A stretch of DNA of 64,000 nucleotides. It comes from G963708235 sp963708235. Lineage in GTDB: Bacteria > Actinomycetota > Acidimicrobiia > Spongiisociales > UBA5794. A program made the translations under genes and the position numbers. Of this stretch, positions 18,390-26,674 are shown one piece after another; position 1 is the first letter of the stretch; the number at the start of each line of letters is the position of its first letter. The notes under the pieces were generated by a model. It saw only the letters and a list, made by a program, of their open reading frames with translations. It made no database searches and was not told the DNA's origin. Location: assembly GCA_963708235.1 (NCBI GenBank), contig OY970200.1, forward strand, positions 1,612,001 through 1,676,000. The letters run 5' to 3'.

Positions 18390-18938
18390 TCAGAACTCCA
18401 CCTTGGGAACGCTACGCCCATCGTTGTCGATCTCTAAGAATGCGCGGCGCTCGAATCCTGATGCCGAGGCGATGAGGTTGGACGGCACCGTCTCCACCTT
18501 GTTGTTGTAGGTGAGGATGGTGTCGTTGTAGATCTGGCGGCTGACGGCGATGTCGCCCTCGATGTCGGCGAGCTGCGCCTGGAGCGTCTGGAACCCCTCG
18601 GAGGCGCGAAGCTGGGGATAGCCCTCGGCCAGGGCGAACACCTGGCGCAGCGCCGACGTCAACATGCCTTCGGCCTCTGCCTGCTCGGGAACCGACGACG
18701 CCGCCTGGGCGGCGTTGCGGGCCTGGACCACCGACTCGAAGGTCGACTGCTCATGGGCGGCGTACCCGCGGACCGCCTCGACGATGTTGGGGACGAGGTC
18801 GTACCGCTTCTTGAGTTGAACGTCGACCTGGGCCCACGAGTTCTCGGTACGGTTGCGGAGGCGGACCAGTCCGTTGTAGGTGGTGAGCACCCAGGCCAGA
18901 ACCACCAGGACGATGAGCAGGACGATGAGAATCCACAT
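18390..18938 (-). CDS. LemA family protein
   Basis: A 182-residue LemA-type membrane protein. It has one N-terminal transmembrane segment (ILIVLLIVLVVLAWVL) followed by a long antiparallel helical bundle. The family core is intact: NSWAQVDVQLKKRYDLVPN near 30-48, with SRQIYNDTILTYNN and FLEIDN later. The topology is N-out with a cytoplasmic helical domain. The ATG at 18938 gives the canonical short N-terminus. It probably forms an operon with the downstream DUF2207 gene, whose reading frame reaches the LemA stop codon. No enzymatic function is established for the family. Confidence 0.9.
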   Translation of the reverse strand: MWILIVLLIVLVVLAWVLTTYNGLVRLRNRTENSWAQVDVQLKKRYDLVPNIVEAVRGYAAHEQSTFESVVQARNAAQAASSVPEQAEAEGMLTSALRQVFALAEGYPQLRASEGFQTLQAQLADIEGDIAVSRQIYNDTILTYNNKVETVPSNLIASASGFERRAFLEIDNDGRSVPKVEF

Positions 18939-19056
18939 GGCCCCATCGTATCGGGATGGGAGGCCCCACCGCCACACTGAGGCCTGCAGCCCCGGTGCGG
19001 CCGGCACTCGGTAGGCTCCGGGTAATCGACCATCAAACGCCGACCGAGGAGCCGAT

Positions 19057-19314
19057 ATGACCGACGAGAGCCGCAAGCACCTCGAAGATCTCCACGGACG
19101 TCTCACCGAGGCCGCCGACGGGGGCAATGCCGAGGCCGGCGAGATGCGGGACCGCATCGATGCCTACCTCTCCAGCGATGCACCCAGCGACGACGACCAC
19201 AAGGACTTCCTCGAATCGCTCGGCGACACCGCCCGCCGGTTCGAGGTCGAGCATCCGACCCTGTCCCAGACGCTCCAGCACGTCATCGACTCGCTCACCG
19301 CCGCCGGTATCTGA
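19057..19314 (+). CDS. DUF4404 family small protein
   Basis: An 85-residue acidic soluble protein resembling DUF4404. It has an N-terminal helix (RKHLEDLHGRLTEA), a middle acidic stretch (SSDAPSDDDH), and the conserved C-terminal helix RRFEVEHPTLSQTLQHVIDSL. A CCGAGGAG-like ribosome-binding site precedes the ATG. It is transcribed divergently from lemA across a 118-bp gap. The family has no assigned function. Confidence 0.72.
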   Translation: MTDESRKHLEDLHGRLTEAADGGNAEAGEMRDRIDAYLSSDAPSDDDHKDFLESLGDTARRFEVEHPTLSQTLQHVIDSLTAAGI

Positions 19315-19798
19315 GCCGTCCCTCCAATGCGTCACAGTGACGTATAGGAGGTGAAGTGAGGGGCTGCTGGGCGAGGGGTGTGCTGCCGCATATCTGTCCC
19401 GCATCGATGGCCCCCTTCGTCAGGCTTGGCTCGCCGGGCACGCCGGCGCCGTTCCGCCGGCGATGCGGCATGCAGATTTCCCGGAGATCGACCACCGACC
19501 GTCTCGTCGCTGATCATCGGCACCCGATTGCGACGCACGACGTCACCGGCGGCTCCGTCGAGGTCCCGGTTGGCTGCGCCGTAGACCGGTTCAGGGCCGA
19601 TCCACGCACTGGCCTGGTCTCGGAGCATCTTCAGCCAGACCGCCCATAATCCACGTTATGTAAAGTTATCCCTGGAAGCTCGCCCTTGCGTCGAAACCTG
19701 TATCAGCGGCCGCCCGGTGCGCTCTCCTCTTTCCGAAAACGTCCCCCCGCCCGCTGCGTTACGACGCGCCGGTGGGTTCCCCCGAAGGAGAGCGCAAC
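19315..19798. other. 484-bp intergenic region, no convincing gene
   Basis: Open frames exist on both strands (for example 19356-19649 plus and 19332-19628 minus), but neither has a recognisable domain or a good ribosome-binding site. A 7-bp stem lies at 19442-19461 (GCCGGCG with its complement). An AT-richer patch around 19645-19670 (TTATGTAAAGTTAT) is the likeliest promoter for the gene at 19799. The inverted repeat covering that gene's ribosome-binding site is listed separately. Confidence 0.5.
19718..19796 (+). promoter_or_regulatory. Inverted repeat that could sequester the Shine-Dalgarno of the next gene
   Basis: TGCGCTCTCCT at 19718-19728 is an exact 11-base complement of AGGAGAGCGCA at 19786-19796, which contains the Shine-Dalgarno AGGAG just before the ATG at 19799. 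Folding in the leader RNA would hide the ribosome-binding site with a 57-base loop. Such pairing suggests translational control (thermosensor, ligand or protein dependent), but only the complementarity is seen. Confidence 0.45.
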
Positions 19799-21640
19799 AT
19801 GATCACGACCATTCGCAAGGCCTCGGTAAGTGTCGGAATCGCATTGGCGGTCGGCGTGTCGCTGCTCCCCGCAGCAGCGCAGAGCGCTGACGCCCTCGAG
19901 GTGCCCGTATACCGGGTGGTCCAGGAAGGCATGACCAGCGACGATGCCAAGCAACTCGCCGAGCGGTCCGGTGTCGAGGTGGCGCTCCGTGCCGACGGCT
20001 CGTTCGCCTACGTCGACGCCGCCGCCGGGCAGATCCCGACCAAGAGGATCGGCACTGGTCGCGATGAAGAGGGCCGCCCCATCGTGTCGGAGGCGCTGGA
20101 CCAGGAAGCCATCGCCAATATTCGCACCATCCCCCCGGCTGACGCCAAGTCGAAGGCGCAGGCGCTCGTCGCATTGCCCAAGGCCTACGGAACCGAGCTG
20201 ATCGCCGCCCACACCGAACTCGAACAGGGCGACGCCAAGGGCGACGCCACCCAGGTGACCAAGCTGGACACCACGGTCTCGTTCCAGCTCGATCTCGGCG
20301 GGATCCCCGTTGTCGGCCCCGGCGCCAAGGCGCGGGTTGCGTTCGCCGGTGACGGATCCGTGGTCCAGCTCTCCCAGGCGGTGCGTGAGGTCGAAGCCGA
20401 CGGTTCGGTGAAGATCATCTCCTCAGCAGACGCCACCAAGCAGTGCGGGAATCTCTACGGTCCCGAGGTGCGACAGGGCACCCCGGTGCTCGCCTACTAC
20501 GCACCCCCGCTCACTGCAGTCCGGGCATCGGGTGACGGCTCGGTCAAGACCCTCCTCCCCCACTACATCTGTCAGCCTCACACCACCGCCGACGGTGGCG
20601 ACCGTTTCGGTGGCCGGATGCTGCCGGCGGTGCAGGGTGCGGCTCCCGAGGTGAAGTTGACCGCCAGCGGCAACGGGCGCACGGTCACCGGCTCGGCATC
20701 GGTCACCGGTGGCACTCCCCCGTACTCCTACGTCTGGTCGTCGTCCTCCACCACGCTCGGCGAGACCGGCAAGGCATCGGTCTCCTACGCCGTCCAGCAG
20801 CGGTACAAGGCCGACGAGTCGCTGACGCTGGCCGTTACCGACGCCAACGGGATCGCCGCCACCGTAGCGGTCGCCCTCCCCGGCGCCAGCGGCAAGGCCA
20901 ATGGTGCCTCGGTCGCCGGTGGCGTCGGTGGCGACCTCGCCTGGGTCGGTATCGAGCAGACCGTCGACGAGTGGGCCTGCGCCCAGAACAGCGCCAACGG
21001 GTTCAAGAACGTGATGCAGTCGCAGGCCAACACCGTCAAGTTCGACTTCAGGGGTTTCAGCGCCTACGAGAAGGACTTCAAGAAGGCCTCGATCGGTGGT
21101 TGGGACGCCAGCTACGTCGACAATGTCGATGCCACCTGGTACACCGGCCACGGTTCACCGAACGGGTTCTCGTTCAAGAGCAGTGTCGATGACACCTGGA
21201 TCAGCCCCTCAGACGCCCGCTGGGGTGACAACTGGAACCTGGAGTGGATGCAGCTCGAGTCCTGCCAGGTCCTCCGTGACACCAACGGCAACCTCGATCA
21301 CTTCGCCCGCTGGGACGAGGCGTTCGACGGGCTCCACCTGCTCAACGGCTTCCACGACAACGCCCAGTGCAACTCGAATGCCGGTGGACGGTTCGCCAGC
21401 TATCTCTACCCGGAGAAGTTCCTCTCGATCACCCTGCGTCCGTCGTTGACGGTGCGCCAGGCGTGGGCGGCGATGGCAAACGACCTGCAGCCGGCCGGTC
21501 GGCGCTACCGGACGATGAGCCCGGTCGGCGCCAATGGCGTCAACAACCTGAACGACTACTTCTGGGGTCAGGGTTCGGTCGGTCCCGACATCCGTGCCCA
21601 CCAGGTGACCGGATGGGTGTCGGTCAGCGGCGTGAGCTGA
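19799..21640 (+). CDS. Secreted DUF6345-like protein with possible caspase-type His/Cys dyad
   Basis: A 613-residue exported protein. The signal peptide is MITTIRKASVSVGIALAVGV with an Ala-rich end. An N-terminal alpha/beta domain runs from about 35 to 270. A PKD/Ig-like segment (TASGNGRTVTGSASVTGGTP, SYVWSSSS) covers about 280-360. The C-terminal domain resembles DUF6345 and contains TWYTGHGSP (H451) and MQLESCQVL (C489). A His-Gly followed about 40 residues later by a Ser-Cys is the arrangement of clan CD cysteine peptidases, so a protease role is plausible but unproven. An AAGGAG ribosome-binding site lies just upstream. It is followed by a hairpin at 21672. Confidence 0.75.
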   Translation: MITTIRKASVSVGIALAVGVSLLPAAAQSADALEVPVYRVVQEGMTSDDAKQLAERSGVEVALRADGSFAYVDAAAGQIPTKRIGTGRDEEGRPIVSEALDQEAIANIRTIPPADAKSKAQALVALPKAYGTELIAAHTELEQGDAKGDATQVTKLDTTVSFQLDLGGIPVVGPGAKARVAFAGDGSVVQLSQAVREVEADGSVKIISSADATKQCGNLYGPEVRQGTPVLAYYAPPLTAVRASGDGSVKTLLPHYICQPHTTADGGDRFGGRMLPAVQGAAPEVKLTASGNGRTVTGSASVTGGTPPYSYVWSSSSTTLGETGKASVSYAVQQRYKADESLTLAVTDANGIAATVAVALPGASGKANGASVAGGVGGDLAWVGIEQTVDEWACAQNSANGFKNVMQSQANTVKFDFRGFSAYEKDFKKASIGGWDASYVDNVDATWYTGHGSPNGFSFKSSVDDTWISPSDARWGDNWNLEWMQLESCQVLRDTNGNLDHFARWDEAFDGLHLLNGFHDNAQCNSNAGGRFASYLYPEKFLSITLRPSLTVRQAWAAMANDLQPAGRRYRTMSPVGANGVNNLNDYFWGQGSVGPDIRAHQVTGWVSVSGVS

Positions 21641-21671
21641 TCTGCCCGAAGAACTTGGTGTGAGCGTGCGA

Positions 21672-21694
21672 GCCCGGGGACGTGTTCCCCGGGC
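21672..21694 (+). terminator. Hairpin terminator after the DUF6345-like gene
   Basis: A perfect 9-bp stem (GCCCGGGGA and its complement) with a 5-base loop lies 32 bases after the stop at 21640. No T-tract follows. The symmetric stem could also end transcription coming leftward from the promoter near 21900. Confidence 0.6.
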
Positions 21695-21889
21695 CCGCTG
21701 CGTGTTGTGCGACATCGGCGGGGCAGGCAGCCCAGGGAGTCGGTGGCCTACCATACGACAAGACCGCCCGGAGAGGGAGGCACCAATCGGGGCGGTCTTG
21801 TCACTTTGGCGCTGCATCCGGTCGGGAGGCACCTCCCGGCTACAGGTTCTGTTCCACAGAATCCCGGTCCCACCACTGTGGTCGCCGAA
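21672..21889 (-). ncRNA. Candidate structured small RNA downstream of an ECF-type promoter
   Basis: This 218-bp stretch holds four inverted repeats: CCACAG/CTGTGG (21854-21881), CGGGAGG/CCTCCCG (21823-21838), a 13-bp perfect stem (21757-21769 with 21790-21802), and the terminator-like stem at 21672-21694. An ECF-like promoter reading leftward lies at 21897-21939. No open frame with a ribosome-binding site or recognisable domain is seen on the minus strand here. A non-coding RNA of about 200 nt is therefore a reasonable reading, but it is inference from sequence alone. Confidence 0.3.
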
Positions 21890-21896
21890 ATCAACA

Positions 21897-21939
21897 GGTA
21901 GTCGCTCGGCGGTCGTCCAAAGTTCCCGGCAATGGGAGA
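21897..21939 (-). promoter_or_regulatory. ECF sigma promoter B (no protein gene directly downstream)
   Basis: Read on the minus strand: a TCTCCC block at 21934-21939, CGGGAACT (-35) at 21921-21928, 16 bases, then CGACTA (-10) at 21899-21904. Promoter A at 26082-26120 has the same blocks at the same spacing. The site lies just past the end of the copper operon's last gene and points away from it. Confidence 0.5.
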
Positions 21940-21976
21940 TTTCTCCTACCTCGGATTCGCTAGCCCGGATCTCGGG

Positions 21977-22998
21977 TCAGGTCGTCTGGGATTCTCCGTT
22001 GTTGCGGAGCGGAGCAACCGCCGGCGCCAGCCTTCGTTGGAGCACAACGCCCGCCGCGGCCACGGCGGAACCGATGACAGACCCGAGGATGATCCGCTCG
22101 ACCCCGATCGGCAATGGCGTGGGCAGCACCGGCATCCAGAACCCGCCGATCCGCTGCAGCGACCACACGATCAGCAGCACCGCTCCGATCAGCGCAGGAA
22201 GGTCGCCGATGGCGGCGATGCGTCTGCCCAACAACCACGTGACGGCACCCGCCAACATGGCGGCGAGGGCGGCGCCCTGGGCGATCAGCTCCCCCCCGCA
22301 CCCGGCGGCGAGATCGACGCCTGGGCGAGTGAACTGACCAGCGCCATGGCTCCGGCAACCGTCACCACGGCACCGGTGGCGGCGATGCTGCGGCGGGCGA
22401 CCAGCCAACCCAGTGCCCCGGCGAGAAGCGCCAGCGCCACCCACGGGAACGGTGTCACCGACGGCTGCCAGAACAGCACCCCCTCGACCACCACCGGGAC
22501 ATCGTCGACCATCATCGGGATCGTCCAGTCCCACACCTTCCCGGTGGCCTCCTCGGTGATGGTCGGGGGCAGATCCGGGGACATCCAGTGGATCCGGTGA
22601 TCGTGCCATCCCCATTCGCCGGTCTCGGCCACGAGGTGCCAGTCCGGAGTCGCCTCGGGCACGGCCTCGGGTGGTTTGGCACCGCCGCCGTACCGGTCGG
22701 TGTTGAGCCAGTAGGCCGGCGACAGCCGGTTCTCGAAGACACGACCGTCGGCGTCGAAGCGCAGGTACGGCTCCTCGGCATATCCGGAGACCACCACGGT
22801 GGTTCCGGTCGGCACGGAGAGGTTGAGGAAGGCGTCACCACCGGTCACCTCTGCGGTGAGCCCGGAGACGGGTGGACTGACGGCGGTCACCGTCGACTCG
22901 TAATTGGTCGGGCGCGCCGGGTCGGCGAACGCGGGAGTGGCGGTGACGGTGCCGAGCACCGTCACCGCCACCAGCGCACCAAGGAATCTGGCGATCAT
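21977..22998 (-). CDS. Exported membrane protein of the CopCD/YcnI operon, interrupted by a frameshift in a C7 run
   Basis: The gene begins with a signal peptide (MIARFLGALVAVTVLGTV), an extracytoplasmic domain (about 30-175), and hydrophobic segments from WVALALLAGALGWLV. That frame ends at 22285. The next frame continues with further membrane helices (AQGAALAAMLAGAVTWLLG, LIGAVLLIVWSL, IILGSVIGSAVAAAGVV) to 21977. Adding one base to the C7 run at 22291-22297 (G7 on the coding strand) joins them into about 340 residues with at least five helices. The start overlaps the ycnI stop as ATGA. No named family; the context suggests a role in copper handling. Sequencing indel or true homopolymer slippage are both possible. 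Confidence 0.68.
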
Positions 22999-23744
22999 CC
23001 GTTGCGGCGGGCCGTCGCAAACGCCAAACCGCCGAGGATGGCGCCGATGCCACCCAGCACCAGAGCGATCCAGGCCACCGGGCCGGCACCGCTGTCGGAG
23101 CCCGAATCGGCACCCGACGCCTCTCCGCCGGCAACGGTCTCGTCACCTTCGGTGGTCTCATCGTCGGTGGCCTCGTCGTCGGTCATCTCTTCGTCGTCCG
23201 CGGCGTCATCGGAATGACCATGACCGTCGGAAGCCTCGGTCAGGGTCACCGCCGGCGCCGGCATGTCGAGCTCCTCGCCCTCCTCGGAGGGGATCTCGAT
23301 CCAGGCGGCCTCACCGTTGTCACAGGTCTGGACGGTCGGGAAGTACAGCGTGTCGCCGGGTGTGCCCTCGATCCGGACACTCAGTCCGAACACCTCGAGA
23401 TGGTTGCTGGCGAGAGGTCCCCCGGTCCAGGTGACCTTGGTGACACCCTCGGTGACCATCTCACCGTGGAGCTCGACGGGCTCGGCCAGGGGGCCCTCTT
23501 CCATCTCGATCTCCCATCCCGGAACCACCTGGGGCGTCAGCGAGACCACCCCGGCGGGGATCTGGATCGCAACCGAGTTGGTGGCCTCGTCCTCGCAACC
23601 GTGCGGGACGCTGAAATCCAGCTTCGAGTAACCGCTCGCCGAGACCTCACCCGGGGTCACGGTGACGTGGGCCCAGGCGGGCGATGCCATCAGCATCATG
23701 GCGGCCATCACACCGGTGACGGTCAGGATTCGGGTCAGGTTCAT
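22995..23744 (-). CDS. ycnI: YcnI family copper-associated protein (DUF1775)
   Basis: A 249-residue exported protein. After the signal peptide the mature chain begins H26-VTV (AWAHVTVTPGEV), and this N-terminal histidine is a copper ligand in characterised YcnI proteins. The DUF1775 core (SVPHGC, VPGWEIEME, VTWTGG, FFP-like YFPTVQTC) spans about 26-160. A highly acidic linker rich in Asp/Glu/Thr (about 185-220) leads to a C-terminal membrane anchor (WIALVLGGIGAILGGLAF). It lies between copCD and the membrane protein in one operon, as in Bacillus ycnKJI. The likely role is an extracytoplasmic copper chaperone. Confidence 0.9.
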   Translation of the reverse strand: MNLTRILTVTGVMAAMMLMASPAWAHVTVTPGEVSASGYSKLDFSVPHGCEDEATNSVAIQIPAGVVSLTPQVVPGWEIEMEEGPLAEPVELHGEMVTEGVTKVTWTGGPLASNHLEVFGLSVRIEGTPGDTLYFPTVQTCDNGEAAWIEIPSEEGEELDMPAPAVTLTEASDGHGHSDDAADDEEMTDDEATDDETTEGDETVAGGEASGADSGSDSGAGPVAWIALVLGGIGAILGGLAFATARRNG

Positions 23745-23775
23745 CGTTGGTGCCTCCTGGGCAGTATTGGTCTTC

Positions 23776-25425
23776 TCACCGGTTCACCACGACGGGAACG
23801 GTGACGGTCTCAATCGAGAACTCCGACACACGCTGGCGGATGGTGATCTGCCAGGTGCCGGCAATGGCGAGTTCGGGGCCGGTGTGCTGGAAATGACCCG
23901 GCCCGGCGAACTGTGCTTCCCGGACGAACGGCCCGATCTCCTCGGCGGGAAGCATCATCTCCAGTGTGATACCGCCTTCGGCGATGGCCGGGAGCCCTCC
24001 GGCAGTGAGGAGGTAGATGTGGATGTCGTTCATCCCGGTTCGGTTGGGGTCGACGACGAGGTTGATCTGGCCGTCACCGAAATCGACAAAGGTCGAGTAC
24101 GCCCCGGAGACGCCCGCCGCCTCGGCCGCCGGCTGGACATTGACCAGGACGGCCGTGATGGCCAGCGCGGCCACGATTCCGCCGATCTCCCAGCGGACGG
24201 TCCTACCGAGTCGACGCCAGGCCTTCTGCTTGCGGTCGCCGTCGTCGACGGTCTCGGCGGTGATCGCCGGGACCAACACCCGGTTGTTGTAGATGGCAAA
24301 CCCGAACACGAGCACCACGACGGCGAGCTTGGAGAGAAGCAGCCATCCATAGGTAGTCGAGGTGAGCGCATGCCATGCCTTCACCTGGGTCCAGGTCAGC
24401 GCCAGTCCGGCGATGGTCAGGGCGATCACCGACACGGCCGCCAACCCGGAGAACCGGGCGATGGTCCCGGCGGATGCGGCCGGATCGTCATTGCGATAGT
24501 GCGCCCGGAGTGCGATCGCCAGGGCGACCAGGCCCCCGAACCAGAGTGCGGCGCCGGCGACATGGATTGCATCGGCTCCCCACACCAGCCATGCCGGTTC
24601 GGAGGTCCGGGTGTGCCCGGTCCACAGCTCGGCGGCCACCAGCAGGGCGGCGGGAATGGTGGCCAGTTGGAGACGGCCGGCTCCCACCGCCAGGGCGAGG
24701 GCGGCAAAGCCGACGATGCGGAGCAGGGCGGCCGTCCCCACCGTGCTGGCGACGGCATCACCCAGAGCCGCAACCGAGGTGAGTGCCGAGAGCCCGAGCC
24801 CGGTGGTCTGGGCGGCAAAGATCGGGATCTGGATCGCCGAGGTCACCATCCCGACGATCGCCGCCATCTGGATCATCCGCACGGTGGCCGCCGAGCTGGA
24901 GGTGGAGACCAGGCGCAGAAAGATGGTGGCACCGATGGCGAGGAGGGCAGCGACATAGGTGAGCCACCGGGCGATGCTGCCGCCGATGGCATAGGGCCGG
25001 TCGGAACCGGCGCCGAGCATCTCCGACAAGGCGCTGTCGTCGATCGGATCGGAGTCGGTGCCGATGTAGAAGAAGTAGGCACCCCGGACCGGGTGGCCGT
25101 CGGCCGACACCGCCCGCCAGCTCACCACGTAACTTCCGTCTCTCAGGTTCCCTTGGAGCGGTGCCACGATGGCGCGGCCACCGTCGGACTCGGCCACACC
25201 CTCATCGACTCTTGTACCTTCGGAATCGAAGACCCGCACGGCCCCGACAGGTGGGGAGACCGGCTCGTTGAATTCGAGACGCACCTCGGTGGGGGCGGTC
25301 TCGAGCGTCTCGCCGTCGCCGGGGGTGGCCCGCTCCAGAACGGCATGCGCAAACGCCGGAGCCGCCGCCACGGCGATGGCGGCGGCGGCGAGCGCCAACA
25401 TCAATGTGGTCCGGAGCCGGTTCAT
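23776..25425 (-). CDS. CopC-CopD fusion copper transport protein (YcnJ-like)
   Basis: A 549-residue membrane protein. The signal peptide ends so that the mature N-terminus carries H27 (FAHAVLERATPGDGE), the Cu(II) ligand of CopC domains; the CopC beta-barrel runs to about residue 120 and includes VSADGHPVRG. Eight or so membrane segments of the CopD domain follow (about 150-430). A final extracytoplasmic domain of about 110 residues ends the protein. This architecture is typical of Gram-positive copper import or handling proteins. It sits between the anti-sigma gene (20-bp gap) and ycnI (31-bp gap). Confidence 0.92.
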   Translation of the reverse strand: MNRLRTTLMLALAAAAIAVAAAPAFAHAVLERATPGDGETLETAPTEVRLEFNEPVSPPVGAVRVFDSEGTRVDEGVAESDGGRAIVAPLQGNLRDGSYVVSWRAVSADGHPVRGAYFFYIGTDSDPIDDSALSEMLGAGSDRPYAIGGSIARWLTYVAALLAIGATIFLRLVSTSSSAATVRMIQMAAIVGMVTSAIQIPIFAAQTTGLGLSALTSVAALGDAVASTVGTAALLRIVGFAALALAVGAGRLQLATIPAALLVAAELWTGHTRTSEPAWLVWGADAIHVAGAALWFGGLVALAIALRAHYRNDDPAASAGTIARFSGLAAVSVIALTIAGLALTWTQVKAWHALTSTTYGWLLLSKLAVVVLVFGFAIYNNRVLVPAITAETVDDGDRKQKAWRRLGRTVRWEIGGIVAALAITAVLVNVQPAAEAAGVSGAYSTFVDFGDGQINLVVDPNRTGMNDIHIYLLTAGGLPAIAEGGITLEMMLPAEEIGPFVREAQFAGPGHFQHTGPELAIAGTWQITIRQRVSEFSIETVTVPVVVNR

Positions 25426-25444
25426 GAGGTGCGGATCGGGCCTC

Positions 25445-26044
25445 TCATGCGGTCACCGCATGGGTGCGCTTGGCACGGGCATAGGGGGCACTGAGTCTCC
25501 ACACCAGCACGGCGCCGACGCCGTCGAGAAGATGGAACGCCTCGGTGCTTGCGGCCACCCGACCGGCGGCGACGTCGGCGGCCCCGCCGACGAGCGTGGC
25601 GATGGCGAGGACAGCGAGGACGGGGACCAGCCCGGTAGCGCGCTCCGGCTTCCAGGCGGCGAGGAGGAACCCGACACCGATGGCGAGGTCGACGGCAGCC
25701 AGTTCGGTCCCGGAATGCACCCCGGTGCTACCGAAGGCGGCGATGAACAGACCGAGTGCGGTGGCGATCTTGGTGACACCGAGCCCGGCGGTGAGCGCCC
25801 GCAACAGATCGGTGCGGAAGGTCGGTGCCGGTGTGGCCATGGCGGCGAGAATCGGTGCGGTGAGGTCGGGAACCGCCGGAACTGCGGCGATGCGGAACTG
25901 ACGGTGGAGCGCCGAGGCGGTGGCCTCGTAGTCGCGGCAGGATGCACATCCGGACAGGTGTGAGCCCAGCGTGTTGCGCTCGACATCGGTTGTTTCTCCG
26001 TCGAGCGATGCAGAGATCAGCTCGCGGAAATCGTTGCAGGCCAT
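25445..26044 (-). CDS. Anti-sigma factor with zinc-finger (zf-HC2) domain
   Basis: A 199-residue membrane-bound anti-sigma factor. The N-terminal zf-HC2 motif is visible: CNDF near the start, then H-LSGCASC (HxxxCxxC). Four or so membrane segments follow (about 80-185). The ATG at 26044 is chosen over a TTG six bases upstream because it lies at good distance from the GAGGAG ribosome-binding site. It lies downstream of the ECF sigma gene, and promoter A immediately precedes it, so the sigma factor probably drives its own inhibitor together with copCD and ycnI. Confidence 0.85.
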   Translation of the reverse strand: MACNDFRELISASLDGETTDVERNTLGSHLSGCASCRDYEATASALHRQFRIAAVPAVPDLTAPILAAMATPAPTFRTDLLRALTAGLGVTKIATALGLFIAAFGSTGVHSGTELAAVDLAIGVGFLLAAWKPERATGLVPVLAVLAIATLVGGAADVAAGRVAASTEAFHLLDGVGAVLVWRLSAPYARAKRTHAVTA

Positions 26045-26081
26045 CGACAACTCCTCGGATTGCTCAGGCGAGTCGGATGGA

Positions 26082-26120
26082 TAGTCGTCCGGCGACGGGG
26101 TTTAGTTCCCGGGAACGGGA
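26082..26120 (-). promoter_or_regulatory. ECF sigma promoter A, upstream of anti-sigma/copCD/ycnI
   Basis: On the minus strand: TCTCCC, then CGGGAACT (-35 at 26104-26111), 16 bases, CGACTA (-10 at 26082-26087). The element is matched by promoter B at 21897-21939. The -35 lies inside a 12-bp palindrome (26105-26116). It is about 40 bases upstream of the anti-sigma start. Confidence 0.6.
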
Positions 26121-26146
26121 GAAATATCTGCCGTCCCCCGCGAGGT

Positions 26147-26674
26147 TCAGGGAGCGGCCGACTGTCCGGACTCGGTGGCTTGGAGGGCAATGAGCAGTTC
26201 GGCCCGGGCCCTCGCCACCCTGGAGCGAATCGTGCCGACCGGACAACCGCAGACTTCGGCGGCCTCGTGGTAGGAGAGACCGAGGAACTGGGTGAGGAAG
26301 AACGCCTCGCGACGTTCGGGTTCGAGTCGACGGACCAGGTCGTCGGGTTCCAGCGAGCTGCCGAGACCGACCGGTTCGGGTGGGCTGAGACGGTCCCGTA
26401 GCCGGCGGACCCTGTAGCGGCGCCGCAACGCATCCGAACAGACCCGACGGGCGATCGCCAGCAGCCACGTACGGGACGACGAGTCCGCCCGGAAGGCGTG
26501 CATCGCAGTGTGGGCCCGCAGGAACACCTCCTGGGTGAGGTCGTCGGCCTCGCCGGTGTCCACCATGTGCGCACACAGCCGCCAGACATCGGGTTGGCTG
26601 CGTCGAATCCACGCCGCAAGCGACGGCCGGTCGCCGGCGCGTCCTTCGATCAGCAGTCGGGTGAGCTCATCCAC
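26147..26674 (-). CDS. ECF-type RNA polymerase sigma factor
   Basis: A 175-residue sigma-70 factor with region 2 (DVWRLCAHMVDTGEADDLTQEVFLRAHTAMHAF, about 30-62) and region 4 (EREAFFLTQFLGLSYHEAAEV-CGCPVGTIRSRVARAR, about 120-160), and no regions 1.1 or 3. The GTG at 26674 is chosen because sequence upstream of it has no sigma similarity. The adjacent zf-HC2 anti-sigma factor and copper genes indicate an envelope or copper-stress regulator. A 102-bp gap holding promoter A separates it from the anti-sigma gene. Confidence 0.92.
   Translation of the reverse strand: MDELTRLLIEGRAGDRPSLAAWIRRSQPDVWRLCAHMVDTGEADDLTQEVFLRAHTAMHAFRADSSSRTWLLAIARRVCSDALRRRYRVRRLRDRLSPPEPVGLGSSLEPDDLVRRLEPERREAFFLTQFLGLSYHEAAEVCGCPVGTIRSRVARARAELLIALQATESGQSAAP

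Noticed and set aside
19332..19628. Minus-strand gene in the gap after the DUF4404 gene
   Set aside because: No ribosome-binding site, no recognisable domain, and an equally long frame on the other strand.
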